Assembly: GCA_902618535.1 (NCBI GenBank)
Contig: CACNAV010000002.1
Location: 1 to 64,000, forward strand
DNA length: 64,000 nt
Direction: 5' to 3'
From: an uncultured Alphaproteobacteria bacterium
GTDB lineage: Bacteria; Pseudomonadota; Alphaproteobacteria; Methylaequorales; Methylaequoraceae
Under the pieces are notes generated by a model. It worked only from the letters and a program-made list of their open reading frames with translations, did not search any database and was not told where the DNA came from. Shown one piece after another: positions 25,004-34,525 of this stretch (position 1 is its first letter; every line of letters starts with the position of its first letter). The position numbers and the translations under genes are program-made.

Positions 25004-26929
25004 CTAGGCTCTTTCTTCTATTGAAAATTTTGCTGAAGTAGCGATGCCTAATGCGCCTAGAACGGTTTTAACAATACTGTCATGGTCTATACCACATTCT
25101 ATATTTTGGTGATCCGGCTTTCCATGATTTATAAATCTATTAGGGAAGAATAAGGGCCTAAATTTTAATTCTCTGTCAAGAGCTGCAGTTTTTGTCAGAA
25201 AAGACATAACTTGGGCTGAAAAACCTCCTATTGATCCTTCTTCGACAGTGACAAGCACCTCATGATCTCTGGCAAGCTGAGTAATTAACAATTCATCGAT
25301 TGGTTTTGCAAATCTCGCATCTACCACAGTAGTTGATAATCCATAGGAAGCCAATTTTTCTGATGCAATTAAAGAGTCTCCTAGTCGCGTGCCAAGAGAT
25401 AGTATACATACTTGATTTCCTTCTCTAATGATTTTACCCTTACCAATTTGCCAGGGTTCTGGTTTTTCATTTATTTTTACACCAACACCTTCTCCTCTAG
25501 GGTATCTAAAAGCAGAAGGTTTATCATTAATCTGAGTAGATGTAGCTATACAGTTACATAGTTCATTCTCATCACTTGGAGCCATTACTATAAAATTTGG
25601 TAAGGTACATAAATATGCTAAATCGAAGGATCCTGCGTGTGTTGCCCCGTCTGCTCCGACTTGACCTGCACGATCAATTGCAAATCTTACAGGTAAAGAT
25701 TGAATTGCTACATCATGAACTACTTGGTCATAAGCTCTCTGAAGGAATGTAGAATAAATTGCAGCGAAAGGCTTCATTCCTCTTGTAGCTAAACCTGCAG
25801 CAAATGTAACTGCATGTTGTTCTGCAATACCAACATCGAAAGTCCTTTTTGGAAATTTTTTTTCAAAAATATCAAGGCCCGTTCCTGACGGCATGGCTGC
25901 CGTAATTGCTACTATACTTTTATCTTTTTGAGCATGTTTCACAAGAGCGTTAGCAAAAACTTTTGTATAACTTGGAGCTTTAGAAGTAGATTTAACTTGT
26001 TCTCCAGTAACAACATTAAATTTACTTACTCCATGATATTTATCTTCAGATTTTTCTGCTGGTTCATAGCCATATCCTTTTTTTGTTACTACGTGAACAA
26101 AAACTGGTCCATCCCATTTGGATTTTTGAAGATTTCTTAAAACCGGCAAAAGATGGTCTAGATTGTGTCCATCAATAGGTCCAATGTAGAAAAAACCAAG
26201 TTCCTCAAAGAGAGTTCCACCCGTGACCATTCCTCGCATATATTCTTCAGCTTTAGCTGCCATATTTTGAAAACTTTTTGGAAATTTTTTAGCCATGTGT
26301 TTTGCCAAACTTCTTGCAGATTGAAATGTTTTTCCTGATAGTAACCTGGACAAATAAGCGCTCATTGCTCCAACTGGAGGGGCTATAGACATATCATTAT
26401 CATTAAGGATCACAATTAGCTTTGCATTCATTGACCCTGCATTATTCATAGCCTCATAGGCCATACCAGCACTAATTGCTCCATCTCCAATCACACAAAT
26501 GACTTGGTGATCTTCCTTTTTAAGATCTCTGGCAACAGCCATACCAAGTCCAGCTGAAATAGATGTAGACGAATGTGCCGCACCAAACGGGTCATACTCG
26601 CTTTCTGACCTTTTTGTAAAACCATAAAGCCCACCTGGTTGTCTTATTGTTCTAATTTTTTCGCGTCGACCTGTAATAACCTTATGAGGATAACATTGAT
26701 GACCAACATCCCATATAAGTTTATCATTTGGAGTATTAAAAACGCTATGTATAGCGACGGTCAACTCTACCACTCCCAGACCAGCACCTAGATGTCCGCC
26801 AGTAACAGAAACTGCATCGATTACTTCATCTCTTAGTTCTTTGCAAAAAACTTTTAATTGTTGATCGTCAAATTTTTTAAGGTCTTTTGGAAATTTAACT
26901 TTATCGAGTAATGATTTTTGAGTTTTCAT
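25004..26929 (-). CDS. dxs: 1-deoxy-D-xylulose-5-phosphate synthase
   Basis: The 641-residue enzyme joins pyruvate and glyceraldehyde 3-phosphate using thiamine diphosphate, the first MEP step. The ThDP motif is [21 protein letters not shown] (in part), and [14 protein letters not shown] and [16 protein letters not shown] lie near the start. [16 protein letters not shown] is in the transketolase-like domain and [15 protein letters not shown] later. Length is normal. Its place inside the hpn operon (hpnC-dxs-hpnD) suggests that precursor supply is regulated with hopanoid synthesis. Another dxs copy elsewhere cannot be excluded. Confidence 0.97.
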   Translation of the reverse strand: MKTQKSLLDKVKFPKDLKKFDDQQLKVFCKELRDEVIDAVSVTGGHLGAGLGVVELTVAIHSVFNTPNDKLIWDVGHQCYPHKVITGRREKIRTIRQPGGLYGFTKRSESEYDPFGAAHSSTSISAGLGMAVARDLKKEDHQVICVIGDGAISAGMAYEAMNNAGSMNAKLIVILNDNDMSIAPPVGAMSAYLSRLLSGKTFQSARSLAKHMAKKFPKSFQNMAAKAEEYMRGMVTGGTLFEELGFFYIGPIDGHNLDHLLPVLRNLQKSKWDGPVFVHVVTKKGYGYEPAEKSEDKYHGVSKFNVVTGEQVKSTSKAPSYTKVFANALVKHAQKDKSIVAITAAMPSGTGLDIFEKKFPKRTFDVGIAEQHAVTFAAGLATRGMKPFAAIYSTFLQRAYDQVVHDVAIQSLPVRFAIDRAGQVGADGATHAGSFDLAYLCTLPNFIVMAPSDENELCNCIATSTQINDKPSAFRYPRGEGVGVKINEKPEPWQIGKGKIIREGNQVCILSLGTRLGDSLIASEKLASYGLSTTVVDARFAKPIDELLITQLARDHEVLVTVEEGSIGGFSAQVMSFLTKTAALDRELKFRPLFFPNRFINHGKPDHQNIECGIDHDSIVKTVLGALGIATSAKFSIEERA

Positions 26930-26967
26930 AAGTTATGTATTATTTCCATTTGGAGTAAATATTAATA

Positions 26968-27858
26968 TTAAAGTATTATCCCCTTTATAAAACAAAAAAT
27001 CAAATCAATACGAGATAATTTCACATTTTTTCTTAATACATCATTAATTTTTAGCGAATAACATAACCTTTTGGCAATATTTAAAATTATAAGAGTTTCT
27101 TTTCTTAAACTCCAGGGTTCGATCATTTTTAGTCCTTTGTTTGATTTAATCAACATTATCTCTACTTTTTCAACGATTTCATTAACTAAATTAGAGAAAT
27201 TCACGTTTGATTCTTCTAAATTAAATATTTTTTTATTCAAAGAGTGTTTTTTAAAAAAAAAATCAGGTATGTATACTCTTTCAAGTTGAAGAAAATCTTT
27301 CCTGCAATCCTGCAAATGATTTATAATTTGCAAACTAGTACATAAACAATCAGAGGCGAAATAAATCTCTTCGAAGTTTTTGTGTTGTAAGTTTTTTTTT
27401 TGGTAAATTAAGTCTATTACAAATCTTCCAACAGGGTTTGCAGAATATTTACAATAAAAAACTAAATCATCCCAATTTTTATATTTTTTTCCCTTTGCAT
27501 CCATTAAGAAAGCTTTTAGCAAGTTTCTAGAGTATTTTTTTGCAAATGAAATTTCTGGGAAAAAATTAATTATGTTGTTTAAAGCTGTAATGCTAGTTTT
27601 CTTCTCTACTTTTAAAATGTTATCAAAATATGTTAATATTTTTACCTTTTCTTGAGAGATAAGGGTACTGTGATCAGCAATATCATCAGCTGTTCTAGCA
27701 AAAAAATAGAACGCTCTGATGTACTTTTGAATATTTTTTTTTATAACAAAAGATGAAACAGGAAAGTTTTCGTCTGTGAAAGTTTTTCCAGATAATAACT
27801 TAATTACATCTTTTTCTTCTATTTTAAAATTACTAATATTTTCTTCCTTTCCAAACAT
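26968..27858 (-). CDS. hpnC: Hydroxysqualene synthase
   Basis: The 296-residue protein is a second squalene/phytoene synthase family member with ARTADDIADHS (about residue 58) and NHLQDCRKDFLQLERVYIPD (in part, about 185). HpnC converts presqualene diphosphate to hydroxysqualene. The N-terminal ENFPVSSFVI resembles HpnC rather than HpnD. It overlaps the upstream hpnB by 26 bases and is followed by dxs after 38 bases. Confidence 0.88.
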   Translation of the reverse strand: MFGKEENISNFKIEEKDVIKLLSGKTFTDENFPVSSFVIKKNIQKYIRAFYFFARTADDIADHSTLISQEKVKILTYFDNILKVEKKTSITALNNIINFFPEISFAKKYSRNLLKAFLMDAKGKKYKNWDDLVFYCKYSANPVGRFVIDLIYQKKNLQHKNFEEIYFASDCLCTSLQIINHLQDCRKDFLQLERVYIPDFFFKKHSLNKKIFNLEESNVNFSNLVNEIVEKVEIMLIKSNKGLKMIEPWSLRKETLIILNIAKRLCYSLKINDVLRKNVKLSRIDLIFCFIKGIIL

Positions 27859-28993
27859 TACCTTTTCTGAAATGAAAATTGAAGGCTGATGTAAGTGTCA
27901 TCATCATGTAAATCAAACTAACAATTGGTAACGAAAAGTAATAAAAATAAGGAAGTTTGTAAAAGTTAATTGTTGGTCTAAAAGAAATAACTAAAATTAA
28001 GATTGTTAAAATATTTAATAAAAATAAACTAATTTGAATTTCTTCAAAAAAAAATAGTGCGAGCACTGGATAAAGGTAAATAATACACATACCTGAAATA
28101 GAAAGACATAAGTAGAGTGGAGAGAAACGAAGTTGTTCATATGCTGTTCTAGACACCATTTTCCATATTTCTGATAAATTTTTGTAACATCTCCTACTGC
28201 AAACTTTTTCTGTTAGACCTAGCCAAATATTTCCTTTTTCTTTTATCTTTTTTGCTATGTTGCAATCATCTATGACCTTATCTTTAATCTTCTCATATAA
28301 GTTGACCTTGCTAAAGACTTCTGATTTACAAAGTATAAACCCTCCGGCCGCCGCCGCAAGTGAATTATTAGGGTCATTGACTTTGCTAAAAGGGTAAATT
28401 TTTTGGAAAAAATAAACGAATGCTGGAATTAAAAATTTTTCCCAGCTTGTTGTACAATTAAGTTTAGCCATTAGTGAGACCATTAGAAGTTTTCTTTGAG
28501 ATAAAAAATTCACTGCTTCCGAAACGATTCCTTTTTTTAAAATTATATCTGAATCAAGAAAAAGGTAATATTCAATTTGTTTGTTTTTTAAAATATCAAT
28601 TGCTTGTTTTAGGGCCCATACCTTTCCACTCCAACCATTAGGTAATTTTTTACCTTTGACTACTTGATGGTTAATTTTTTTTTTTTTTAAAAGCTTTGAA
28701 GCAACAATATGTGTTTTATCACTACTGTTGTCATCAATTATCAAAATGCTGATATTATTTAAATTCTGCCTTACGATTGAATTGATAGTTTTAGGGAGAT
28801 TTTTTTCCTCATTTCTTGCTGGAATAACTACACAAATATTTTGATTGTTTTTATTATTATTTTTTTTGTAGAATCTCTCAAAAATAGTCATATTAGACCA
28901 AAATAGTTCATTGTATGAAAAAAATTTTCTGGAATTGAAGAAAAGCAAATATATCCAAGATAAAAAAGCAACTAAACAAAAAAAACCAGTCAT
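27833..28993 (-). CDS. hpnB: Hopanoid-associated glycosyltransferase family 2 protein
   Basis: The 386-residue protein has an N-terminal membrane segment (residues 3-18). A GT-A domain follows with VVIPARNEEKNL (about 56), ILIIDDNSSDKT, the metal-binding FLDSDIIL and IDDCNIAKKIKEKG. Three to four hydrophobic segments close the C-terminus. This matches HpnB, a membrane glycosyltransferase of hopanoid clusters with an unproven substrate. It is the first gene of the leftward hopanoid operon. A palindrome (29029-29050) lies about 36 bases upstream of its start. Confidence 0.85.
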   Translation of the reverse strand: MTGFFCLVAFLSWIYLLFFNSRKFFSYNELFWSNMTIFERFYKKNNNKNNQNICVVIPARNEEKNLPKTINSIVRQNLNNISILIIDDNSSDKTHIVASKLLKKKKINHQVVKGKKLPNGWSGKVWALKQAIDILKNKQIEYYLFLDSDIILKKGIVSEAVNFLSQRKLLMVSLMAKLNCTTSWEKFLIPAFVYFFQKIYPFSKVNDPNNSLAAAAGGFILCKSEVFSKVNLYEKIKDKVIDDCNIAKKIKEKGNIWLGLTEKVCSRRCYKNLSEIWKMVSRTAYEQLRFSPLYLCLSISGMCIIYLYPVLALFFFEEIQISLFLLNILTILILVISFRPTINFYKLPYFYYFSLPIVSLIYMMMTLTSAFNFHFRKGNVWKGRKY

Positions 28994-29028
28994 TGAATTA
29001 AAGATTTTAATATTAATTTTTTAATTTG

Positions 29029-29050
29029 CATGTTGTATTAAAACAACATG
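29029..29050. repeat. Palindrome in the spacer between hpnB and the porin gene
   Basis: CATGTTGT and ACAACATG, 8 bases each, flank the 6-base spacer ATTAAA. It lies in the 194-base divergent spacer (28994-29187) upstream of the hpnB operon and the TorF-type porin. It is followed on the plus strand by ten A residues. It could be an operator for the hopanoid operon or a hairpin; no matching second copy was noticed. The rest of the spacer is AT-rich with no clear promoter boxes. Confidence 0.45.
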
Positions 29051-29187
29051 AAAAAAAAAATTTAAAAATTATTATTTTTTTGCTGGATTTTAGGTAAATT
29101 ATTAAGTATAAATATATTTATGATTAATTTTTGAACAATTTTTTTACTGCTTAAAAATTGTGCACGTTTAAGGGAAAGGACATTAAA

Positions 29188-29958
29188 ATGCTTAAAAAAT
29201 TACTAGTTGTAAGTGCACTTGCTTTGCCACTTACAATTTCTCAGGAGGCCAAATCGTTTGAGTTTCCTGAAAAATTACCATATGGTGATGTCTCTGCTAA
29301 CGTAAGTTTTTACTCACAATATGTGTGGAGAGGTGAACAACAGAATGCTGGACAATCTGCCATTCAGGGTGGATTGGATTATGGTGTGACTTTATTAGAT
29401 ACTTATATAGATTTTTACACAGGTATTTGGGGGTCTAACGTTTCAGGAGGTACAAACCCAGTTTCCGGTAACGAACTAGATTATTATGGAGGCTTTTCAG
29501 GAGCTGTCCCATTTCTTGAAGACTATTTTTCTTATGACGGAGGTTTCTTGTATTACGATTATCCAGGAATGACTGATCACAATACTGGTAATGGTGAGAG
29601 AAATGTTGACTTTTTTGAATATTATGGGTCATTGAGTTTGGCTGTTCCAAACCCATTCACAGATATTGGCATTTCTTACTATTACGGATTTTCACCCTCT
29701 GGGTATCAAGCTGATAACTATGATTACCAAAACGTAAGTATGGAAATTGCTATACCAAATACACCATTTACAATAAGTGGTGCAGCTGGTTTTACTGGTA
29801 ATGAAATGGAAGGCGGAAATTCGTACACAGATTATCTCGCATCTCTTTCAACAAGTGCGTTTGGTCTAGATCTTGGTCTGTATTATACAACTGTTGATGG
29901 TTACGGCGATGATGTAGACATGGATCAGGTAACGTTTTCTATTGGAAAAAGTTTCTAA
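29188..29958 (+). CDS. TorF-family putative outer-membrane porin
   Basis: The frame is open from a TTG at 29158, but the ATG at 29188 is preceded by AAGGGAAAGG and gives a clean signal peptide (LLVVSALALPLTIS, then a cut near ALP or EAKS). The mature roughly 235 residues alternate polar and aromatic positions, with VSANVSFYSQYVWRGEQQN at the start and a C-terminal phenylalanine (FSIGKSF), as in beta-barrel proteins. It resembles the TorF family of putative porins. The substrate is unknown. A strong hairpin terminator lies 31 bases after the stop, inside the convergent ctaA. It is a single-gene unit. Confidence 0.82.
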   Translation: MLKKLLVVSALALPLTISQEAKSFEFPEKLPYGDVSANVSFYSQYVWRGEQQNAGQSAIQGGLDYGVTLLDTYIDFYTGIWGSNVSGGTNPVSGNELDYYGGFSGAVPFLEDYFSYDGGFLYYDYPGMTDHNTGNGERNVDFFEYYGSLSLAVPNPFTDIGISYYYGFSPSGYQADNYDYQNVSMEIAIPNTPFTISGAAGFTGNEMEGGNSYTDYLASLSTSAFGLDLGLYYTTVDGYGDDVDMDQVTFSIGKSF

Positions 29959-29977
29959 TTTCTTTCCCTAACCTTAA

Positions 29978-31033
29978 CTAACTAAAAGAAGGGCGATTTA
30001 TCGCCCTTTTTTTTATGACTTCACATTTTGTGATTATTAAAAATGATAATAAAATCAAAGATCCCAACTGATGACTCAAACCTAAGTGTATGGGAACAAA
30101 CAACTTGAGCATAATAATACCCAGAATATACTGACTGATAGCAATAATAGCTACAAGGGATGCAAGAAAATAAATAGCCTTGAGTTTTGATTTAAATAAA
30201 TGAAAAAAGGTTATCAAAATATAAATTAGTGTTAAAGTAGCTAATAATCTATGAAAGAACTGAATGAAGCCAATATCATTGAAAAGCTTGCTGATTGTGT
30301 ATAAATTTTCATTTAATAAAATTGGTGGTAAAAGATTATCACCCATGTAAGGAAAGTTGTTATATGCCCACCCAGCATTTGTTCCAGAAACAAAAGCTCC
30401 TGAGCCAACAGTTAATAGAACTAAAAAAATTGAAATTTTAATATTATTAATCTGACGATTATATTTAGTTGTAAAGTAGTTTGGTTTTTCAGTTATGTAT
30501 GACGTATTTTTGCAAAATCTATCAAGTAAAATACTATAGATTATAAAAGCGATTATTAGATGAGCCGAGAGCCTAAAGTGACTAACATCAGGTTTTTCAC
30601 TTAAACCGCTTTGAACCATAAACCAGCCCATAAAAGCTTGAAATGAACCTAAAAAAAGAAGAATTGTATATATTTTTTTTTCATTAGAGTCAAACATACC
30701 TTTTATAAAAAAAAATAAAAAAGGAAGAGTATAGGTAATTCCAATTAGTCTTCCCCAAATTCTATGAAAATATTCCCAAAAGAAAATTTTTTTAAACTCT
30801 GATAAAGAAATATCAAAATTCTTTTGAATAAACTCTGGTGTATCTTTATATTTACTAAAAAGTTCTAACCAATCGCCTTGATTTAACGGAGGTATTATAC
30901 CGCCAATTAAGTTCCATTCTGTCATGGATAAACCTGAGTCTGTTAGGCGTGTAATACCACCAATAATTATCATCATAATAATCATAATTAAATTAACACT
31001 TATCCAAGTTTGTTTAATTTTTGTCACAGGCAT
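29978..31033 (-). CDS. ctaA: Heme A synthase (CtaA/COX15)
   Basis: The 351-residue integral membrane protein with about eight helices converts heme O to heme A for aa3-type cytochrome oxidase. GGITRLTDSGLSMTEWNLIGG follows the first helix in pieces. EYFHRIWGRLIGI (about residue 88) and VSHFRLSAHLIIAF hold heme-ligand histidines, and GAFVSGTNAGWAYNNFP and HRLLATLTLIYIL form the second half. Length is typical of alphaproteobacterial CtaA. The 3' end doubles as the terminator of the facing porin gene. It implies aerobic respiration with heme A. Confidence 0.95.
   Translation of the reverse strand: MPVTKIKQTWISVNLIMIIMMIIIGGITRLTDSGLSMTEWNLIGGIIPPLNQGDWLELFSKYKDTPEFIQKNFDISLSEFKKIFFWEYFHRIWGRLIGITYTLPFLFFFIKGMFDSNEKKIYTILLFLGSFQAFMGWFMVQSGLSEKPDVSHFRLSAHLIIAFIIYSILLDRFCKNTSYITEKPNYFTTKYNRQINNIKISIFLVLLTVGSGAFVSGTNAGWAYNNFPYMGDNLLPPILLNENLYTISKLFNDIGFIQFFHRLLATLTLIYILITFFHLFKSKLKAIYFLASLVAIIAISQYILGIIMLKLFVPIHLGLSHQLGSLILLSFLIITKCEVIKKRAINRPSFS
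29989..30014 (+). terminator. Rho-independent terminator of the porin gene, inside ctaA
   Basis: GGGCGA at 29991-29996, loop TTTA, TCGCCC at 30001-30006, then eight T residues. The preceding A-rich bases AAAAGAA extend the pairing. It ends the rightward porin transcript. The same bases encode the last residues of CtaA on the other strand (R-A-I-N-R-P), so the hairpin is dual-use. Confidence 0.88.
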
Positions 31034-31108
31034 AGATTATTAATAATAAATTAATTCAAATTTAAAATACATATATTTTATGTAGTTTATTAATAATTAC
31101 ATAATATA

Positions 31109-31137
31109 TTGACAAATTAGTTATTTTGTAATTAATA
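31109..31137 (+). promoter_or_regulatory. Candidate promoter for cysH, possibly leaderless
   Basis: TTGACA (31109-31114, a perfect -35) is followed after 17 bases by TTAATA (31132-31137). Transcription would then start at about 31143-31145, at the cysH ATG itself. No Shine-Dalgarno sequence is visible before that ATG, so a leaderless or nearly leaderless mRNA is possible. The -10 box is a weak match. Confidence 0.4.
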
Positions 31138-31142
31138 GTCAT

Positions 31143-31835
31143 ATGAACCAAAGGATTGAACTTATCTCTACTCTTAATGAAGAATGTCAAGGGTTAGCAC
31201 CTGAGGAGATTTTAGAGATCTCAATTAAAAAATTTGATAATAAAATTACCTACATTTGTTCTTTTGGAACTGAATCAGCAATAATACTTCATATGATTTC
31301 AAAAATTGATAGAAAGTTTCCAATATTTTTGTTGAATACCCATTTTTTGTTTCCGGAGACAATTGTCTATAAAAACAAATTATTAAAAAAGTTATGTCTA
31401 ACAAATTGTTTAGATATTTTTCCAGACGAACTCTTAATAAAGAAAGAAGATCCAAAAAACAACCTATGGATGAATAATACGGATAGATGTTGTGAAATTA
31501 GAAAAGTCAAACCTCTCGACAAGATTTTAAAGAATTATAACTCTTGGATTTCTGGAAGAAAGTCATATCACCAAGGAGAGAGAATTAATTTGAAACCTTT
31601 CGAGCTTTTAAATAAAAAAATCGTTGTGAATCCATTAATTAACATAAAAAAAAAAGAGGCAGATAACTATTTTGAAGCAAATGATCTACCTCAACATCCT
31701 TTGTTAAAAAAGGGATATCTTTCTATTGGATGTATTCACTGTACATTCAAAACAAATGATAAGAGTAACATGAGATCTGGTCGATGGAAAAGTAAATTAA
31801 AAACTGAATGTGGAATTCATTTAAATAGAAAATAA
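31143..31835 (+). CDS. cysH: Assimilatory adenylylsulfate (APS) reductase
   Basis: The 230-residue protein belongs to the PAPS/APS reductase family. The nucleotide loop is CSFGTESAIIL. The cysteine pair in TDRCCEIRKVKPL and the pair in IGCIHCT together form the CC...CxxC set that binds a 4Fe-4S cluster in APS-using enzymes. KTECGIHL at the end carries the catalytic cysteine. It reduces activated sulfate to sulfite with thioredoxin. It leads the operon cysH-cysD-cysNC with gaps of 2 bases or none. APS rather than PAPS use is inferred from the cysteine set. Confidence 0.93.
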   Translation: MNQRIELISTLNEECQGLAPEEILEISIKKFDNKITYICSFGTESAIILHMISKIDRKFPIFLLNTHFLFPETIVYKNKLLKKLCLTNCLDIFPDELLIKKEDPKNNLWMNNTDRCCEIRKVKPLDKILKNYNSWISGRKSYHQGERINLKPFELLNKKIVVNPLINIKKKEADNYFEANDLPQHPLLKKGYLSIGCIHCTFKTNDKSNMRSGRWKSKLKTECGIHLNRK

Positions 31836-31837
31836 AA

Positions 31838-32635
31838 ATGAACAGTCACTTAAGAAAGTTAGAAAATGAAAGCATCTATATTTTTAGACAGGCATATCGA
31901 TCAATAAAAAATATTTCAATGCTTTGGTCATTAGGAAAAGACTCTAATGTTATGGTTTGGATCGCGTTTAAAGCTTTTCTTGGTAAAATTCCGTTCCCAT
32001 TGGTTCATGTTGATACAGGAAAAAAATTTAAAGAAATGTACGATTTTAGAAATAAATATGAGAAAAATTGGAACGTTAAACTAATTAAAGGAGATTGTCC
32101 ACCAGTAGAGGAAATTGACCCTTCTCTTCCTCCTGCAGCAAGGTCGGCAGCAAGAAAAACCGAAGGGTTAAAAAAAATACTTAAAATGTATAAATTTAAA
32201 GGAGTTGTTGCAGGCATACGAAGAGATGAACAAGGTACGAGGGCAAAAGAAAGAATTTTTAGTCCGAGAGACGAATCAGGAAAATGGGATGTAAAGAATC
32301 AGCCACCTGAATTCTGGGATCAATCTAACTTCAATTATCCTGATAAAGTTCATATAAGAATTCACCCGCTTTTAAGTTGGACTGAAATTGATATTTGGCA
32401 ATACATAAAAGCTCAAAAAATACCAATTGTTGATTTGTATTTCTCTAAAAATGGAAAAAGGTACAGATCATTAGGTGACAAAGATATTACTTCACCTGTA
32501 AACAGTGATGCTAAAAATCTTGACGAAATTATAAATGAACTACAAATTACAAAAGTTTCTGAAAGGTCAGGTAGAGCAATGGATCACGAACAAGAAGATG
32601 TCTTTGAGAGATTAAGGACAAAAGGTTATATGTAA
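31838..32635 (+). CDS. cysD: Sulfate adenylyltransferase subunit 2
   Basis: The 265-residue protein is CysD, the ATP-pyrophosphatase-fold subunit that adenylates sulfate with help from the CysN GTPase. It shows LWSLGKDSNVMVWIAFKAF (the PP-loop, with SxGKDS), FPLVHVDTGKKFKEMY, GVVAGIRRDEQGTRAKERIFS and the C-terminal SERSGRAMDHEQEDVFERLR in pieces. Its last A is shared with the cysNC start, so the two subunits are coupled. Length is slightly below the usual roughly 300. Confidence 0.95.
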   Translation: MNSHLRKLENESIYIFRQAYRSIKNISMLWSLGKDSNVMVWIAFKAFLGKIPFPLVHVDTGKKFKEMYDFRNKYEKNWNVKLIKGDCPPVEEIDPSLPPAARSAARKTEGLKKILKMYKFKGVVAGIRRDEQGTRAKERIFSPRDESGKWDVKNQPPEFWDQSNFNYPDKVHIRIHPLLSWTEIDIWQYIKAQKIPIVDLYFSKNGKRYRSLGDKDITSPVNSDAKNLDEIINELQITKVSERSGRAMDHEQEDVFERLRTKGYM

Positions 32636-34503
32636 TGAGTTTGCATGAAAGCGTAGAAATCCCAAAAGTTGTTATAGTTGGTCATGTAGATCATGGAAAA
32701 TCGTCTCTGATAGGAAGATTAATGTATGATTTAGGTGAAGTTCCGTCGGAAAAATATGAAGAATTAAAACTAGTTAGTGAAAAAAGAGGTATGGAATTTG
32801 AGTACGCTTTCTTGTTGGATGCACTCCAGGCAGAAAGAGACCAAGGAATTACAATTGATACTACCCAAATATTTTTCAAAACAAAAAAAAGAAAATATGT
32901 TTTTATTGATGCACCTGGACACAAGGAATTTATAAGAAATATGATTACTGGAGCATCTTCAGCGGATATTGCAGTGTTAATTATTGACGGTCACGAAGGT
33001 TTAAAAGAACAAACAAAAAAACACGCATATTTATTAAAACTTCTAGGTTTAGATAACGTAATTTGTCTTTTTAATAAAATGGATAAAATTAACTATGACG
33101 AGAGAAAGTTCCTTAAGGTAAGAGAAAAGTTACACCAATTTACTACTAGTATCGGCATAAATATAACTGCAACAGTTCCTGTTAGTGCAAAATGTGGTGA
33201 CAATATCGTCAATAAAAGCAAAAACCTTGGTTGGTATAATGATAAGACATTTTGCGATATACTAGATACTTATGATATAAATAAAGATTCAGATAAATTA
33301 CCCCTAAGACTTCCTGTACAGGATATTTACAAGATTGACGATAAGAGAGTTATAGTTGGAAGAATAGAAACTGGAGAGTTAAAATTAAATGACGAATTAT
33401 TTTTTCTACCATCAAACGAAACAGTTAAACTCAAATCGTTTGAAGCTTGGCCTGAGGCTAAAAAAAAATATATCTCAGGGGATAATGTAGGGTTTACAAT
33501 TGAAGATCAGATTTTCATTGATAAAGGTAATCTAATTTCGCATTTAACTTCTCGTCCTAAACTGATGAATACTTTTGAAGCAAACTTGTTTTGGTTAAGT
33601 GAAAAAAAGCTTAAAGTAAATAAACAATATTTGATGAAAATAAATACAGGGGAATACAATATCTTCATCAGTCAGGTCTCTAAAGTAATAGATACTAATA
33701 ATTTAAATTCCAAAAATTCAAGTCTTAGTCCAGAAAAAAACGATGTATGCGAAGTTATTATCCATTCTTCTCAATTGATACCGATGGATGATTTTAAAGA
33801 TAATCAGAAAACTGGAAGATTTTGCATTTTAGACGAGGAGAAAATTATTGCTGGCGGTATTATAAATTTGCAAAACTTTCCAGATCAAAAAGATGTAATT
33901 CAAACAAAAAATATCAAACCAGTAAGTTTTTCTGTTACTGAAATTGATAGAGCTTTAAGATTTAATCATAGATCAGCTATTATTTGGATGACTGGTCTTT
34001 CTGGCTCTGGAAAAAGTACAATTGCAAAAGAAATTGAAAAAAAGTTGTTTTTGAAAAATTACAATGTTTTTGTTTTAGATGGTGACAACTTGAGAGCGGG
34101 GATAAATCGAGGCTTAGGATTTACCACTGAAGATCGTACTGAAAATATTAGAAGAACGGCTGAAGTTGCCAGGCTTTTTTCACAGGCAGGGTTTATAGTA
34201 ATTGTATCCTTAATATCACCTTATATAAGTGAACGAAAAAAAGCCAGGGATATAAGGCCTGAAATTTTTAAGGAAATTTTTATTAAAGCTTCTATTGATG
34301 AATGTAAAAAGAGGGATGTTAAAGGTTTTTACTCTAAGGCTATTAGTGGTGAAATTGAAAACTTTACTGGAATATCTTCTCCATATGAAGATCCAAAACA
34401 TCCTGATCTAATTCTTAATACTGAGAAAGAATCAATTGAAGAAAGTGTTAAAAAGCTCGAAAACTTTATTATAAAAGAGTTTGGTATGACAAATAATAGT
34501 TGA
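32635..34503 (+). CDS. cysNC: Bifunctional sulfate adenylyltransferase subunit 1 / adenylylsulfate kinase
   Basis: This is a 622-residue fusion. The N-terminal CysN part (about 1-430) is an elongation-factor-like GTPase with GHVDHGKSSLIGRL, DAPGHKEF and FNKMDKI. The C-terminal CysC part (about 440-622) is APS kinase with GLSGSGKSTIAKEI, LDGDNLRAGINRGLGF and EDRTENIRR. CysN drives sulfate activation and CysC makes PAPS. The GTPase effector segment RDQGITIDT is intact. Since CysH here looks APS-specific, the kinase may serve sulfation or be dispensable. Its stop codon overlaps a TTGACA box ahead of groESL. Confidence 0.95.
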   Translation: MSLHESVEIPKVVIVGHVDHGKSSLIGRLMYDLGEVPSEKYEELKLVSEKRGMEFEYAFLLDALQAERDQGITIDTTQIFFKTKKRKYVFIDAPGHKEFIRNMITGASSADIAVLIIDGHEGLKEQTKKHAYLLKLLGLDNVICLFNKMDKINYDERKFLKVREKLHQFTTSIGINITATVPVSAKCGDNIVNKSKNLGWYNDKTFCDILDTYDINKDSDKLPLRLPVQDIYKIDDKRVIVGRIETGELKLNDELFFLPSNETVKLKSFEAWPEAKKKYISGDNVGFTIEDQIFIDKGNLISHLTSRPKLMNTFEANLFWLSEKKLKVNKQYLMKINTGEYNIFISQVSKVIDTNNLNSKNSSLSPEKNDVCEVIIHSSQLIPMDDFKDNQKTGRFCILDEEKIIAGGIINLQNFPDQKDVIQTKNIKPVSFSVTEIDRALRFNHRSAIIWMTGLSGSGKSTIAKEIEKKLFLKNYNVFVLDGDNLRAGINRGLGFTTEDRTENIRRTAEVARLFSQAGFIVIVSLISPYISERKKARDIRPEIFKEIFIKASIDECKKRDVKGFYSKAISGEIENFTGISSPYEDPKHPDLILNTEKESIEESVKKLENFIIKEFGMTNNS

Positions 34504-34525
34504 CAAAATTAAATATTTAGATAAG

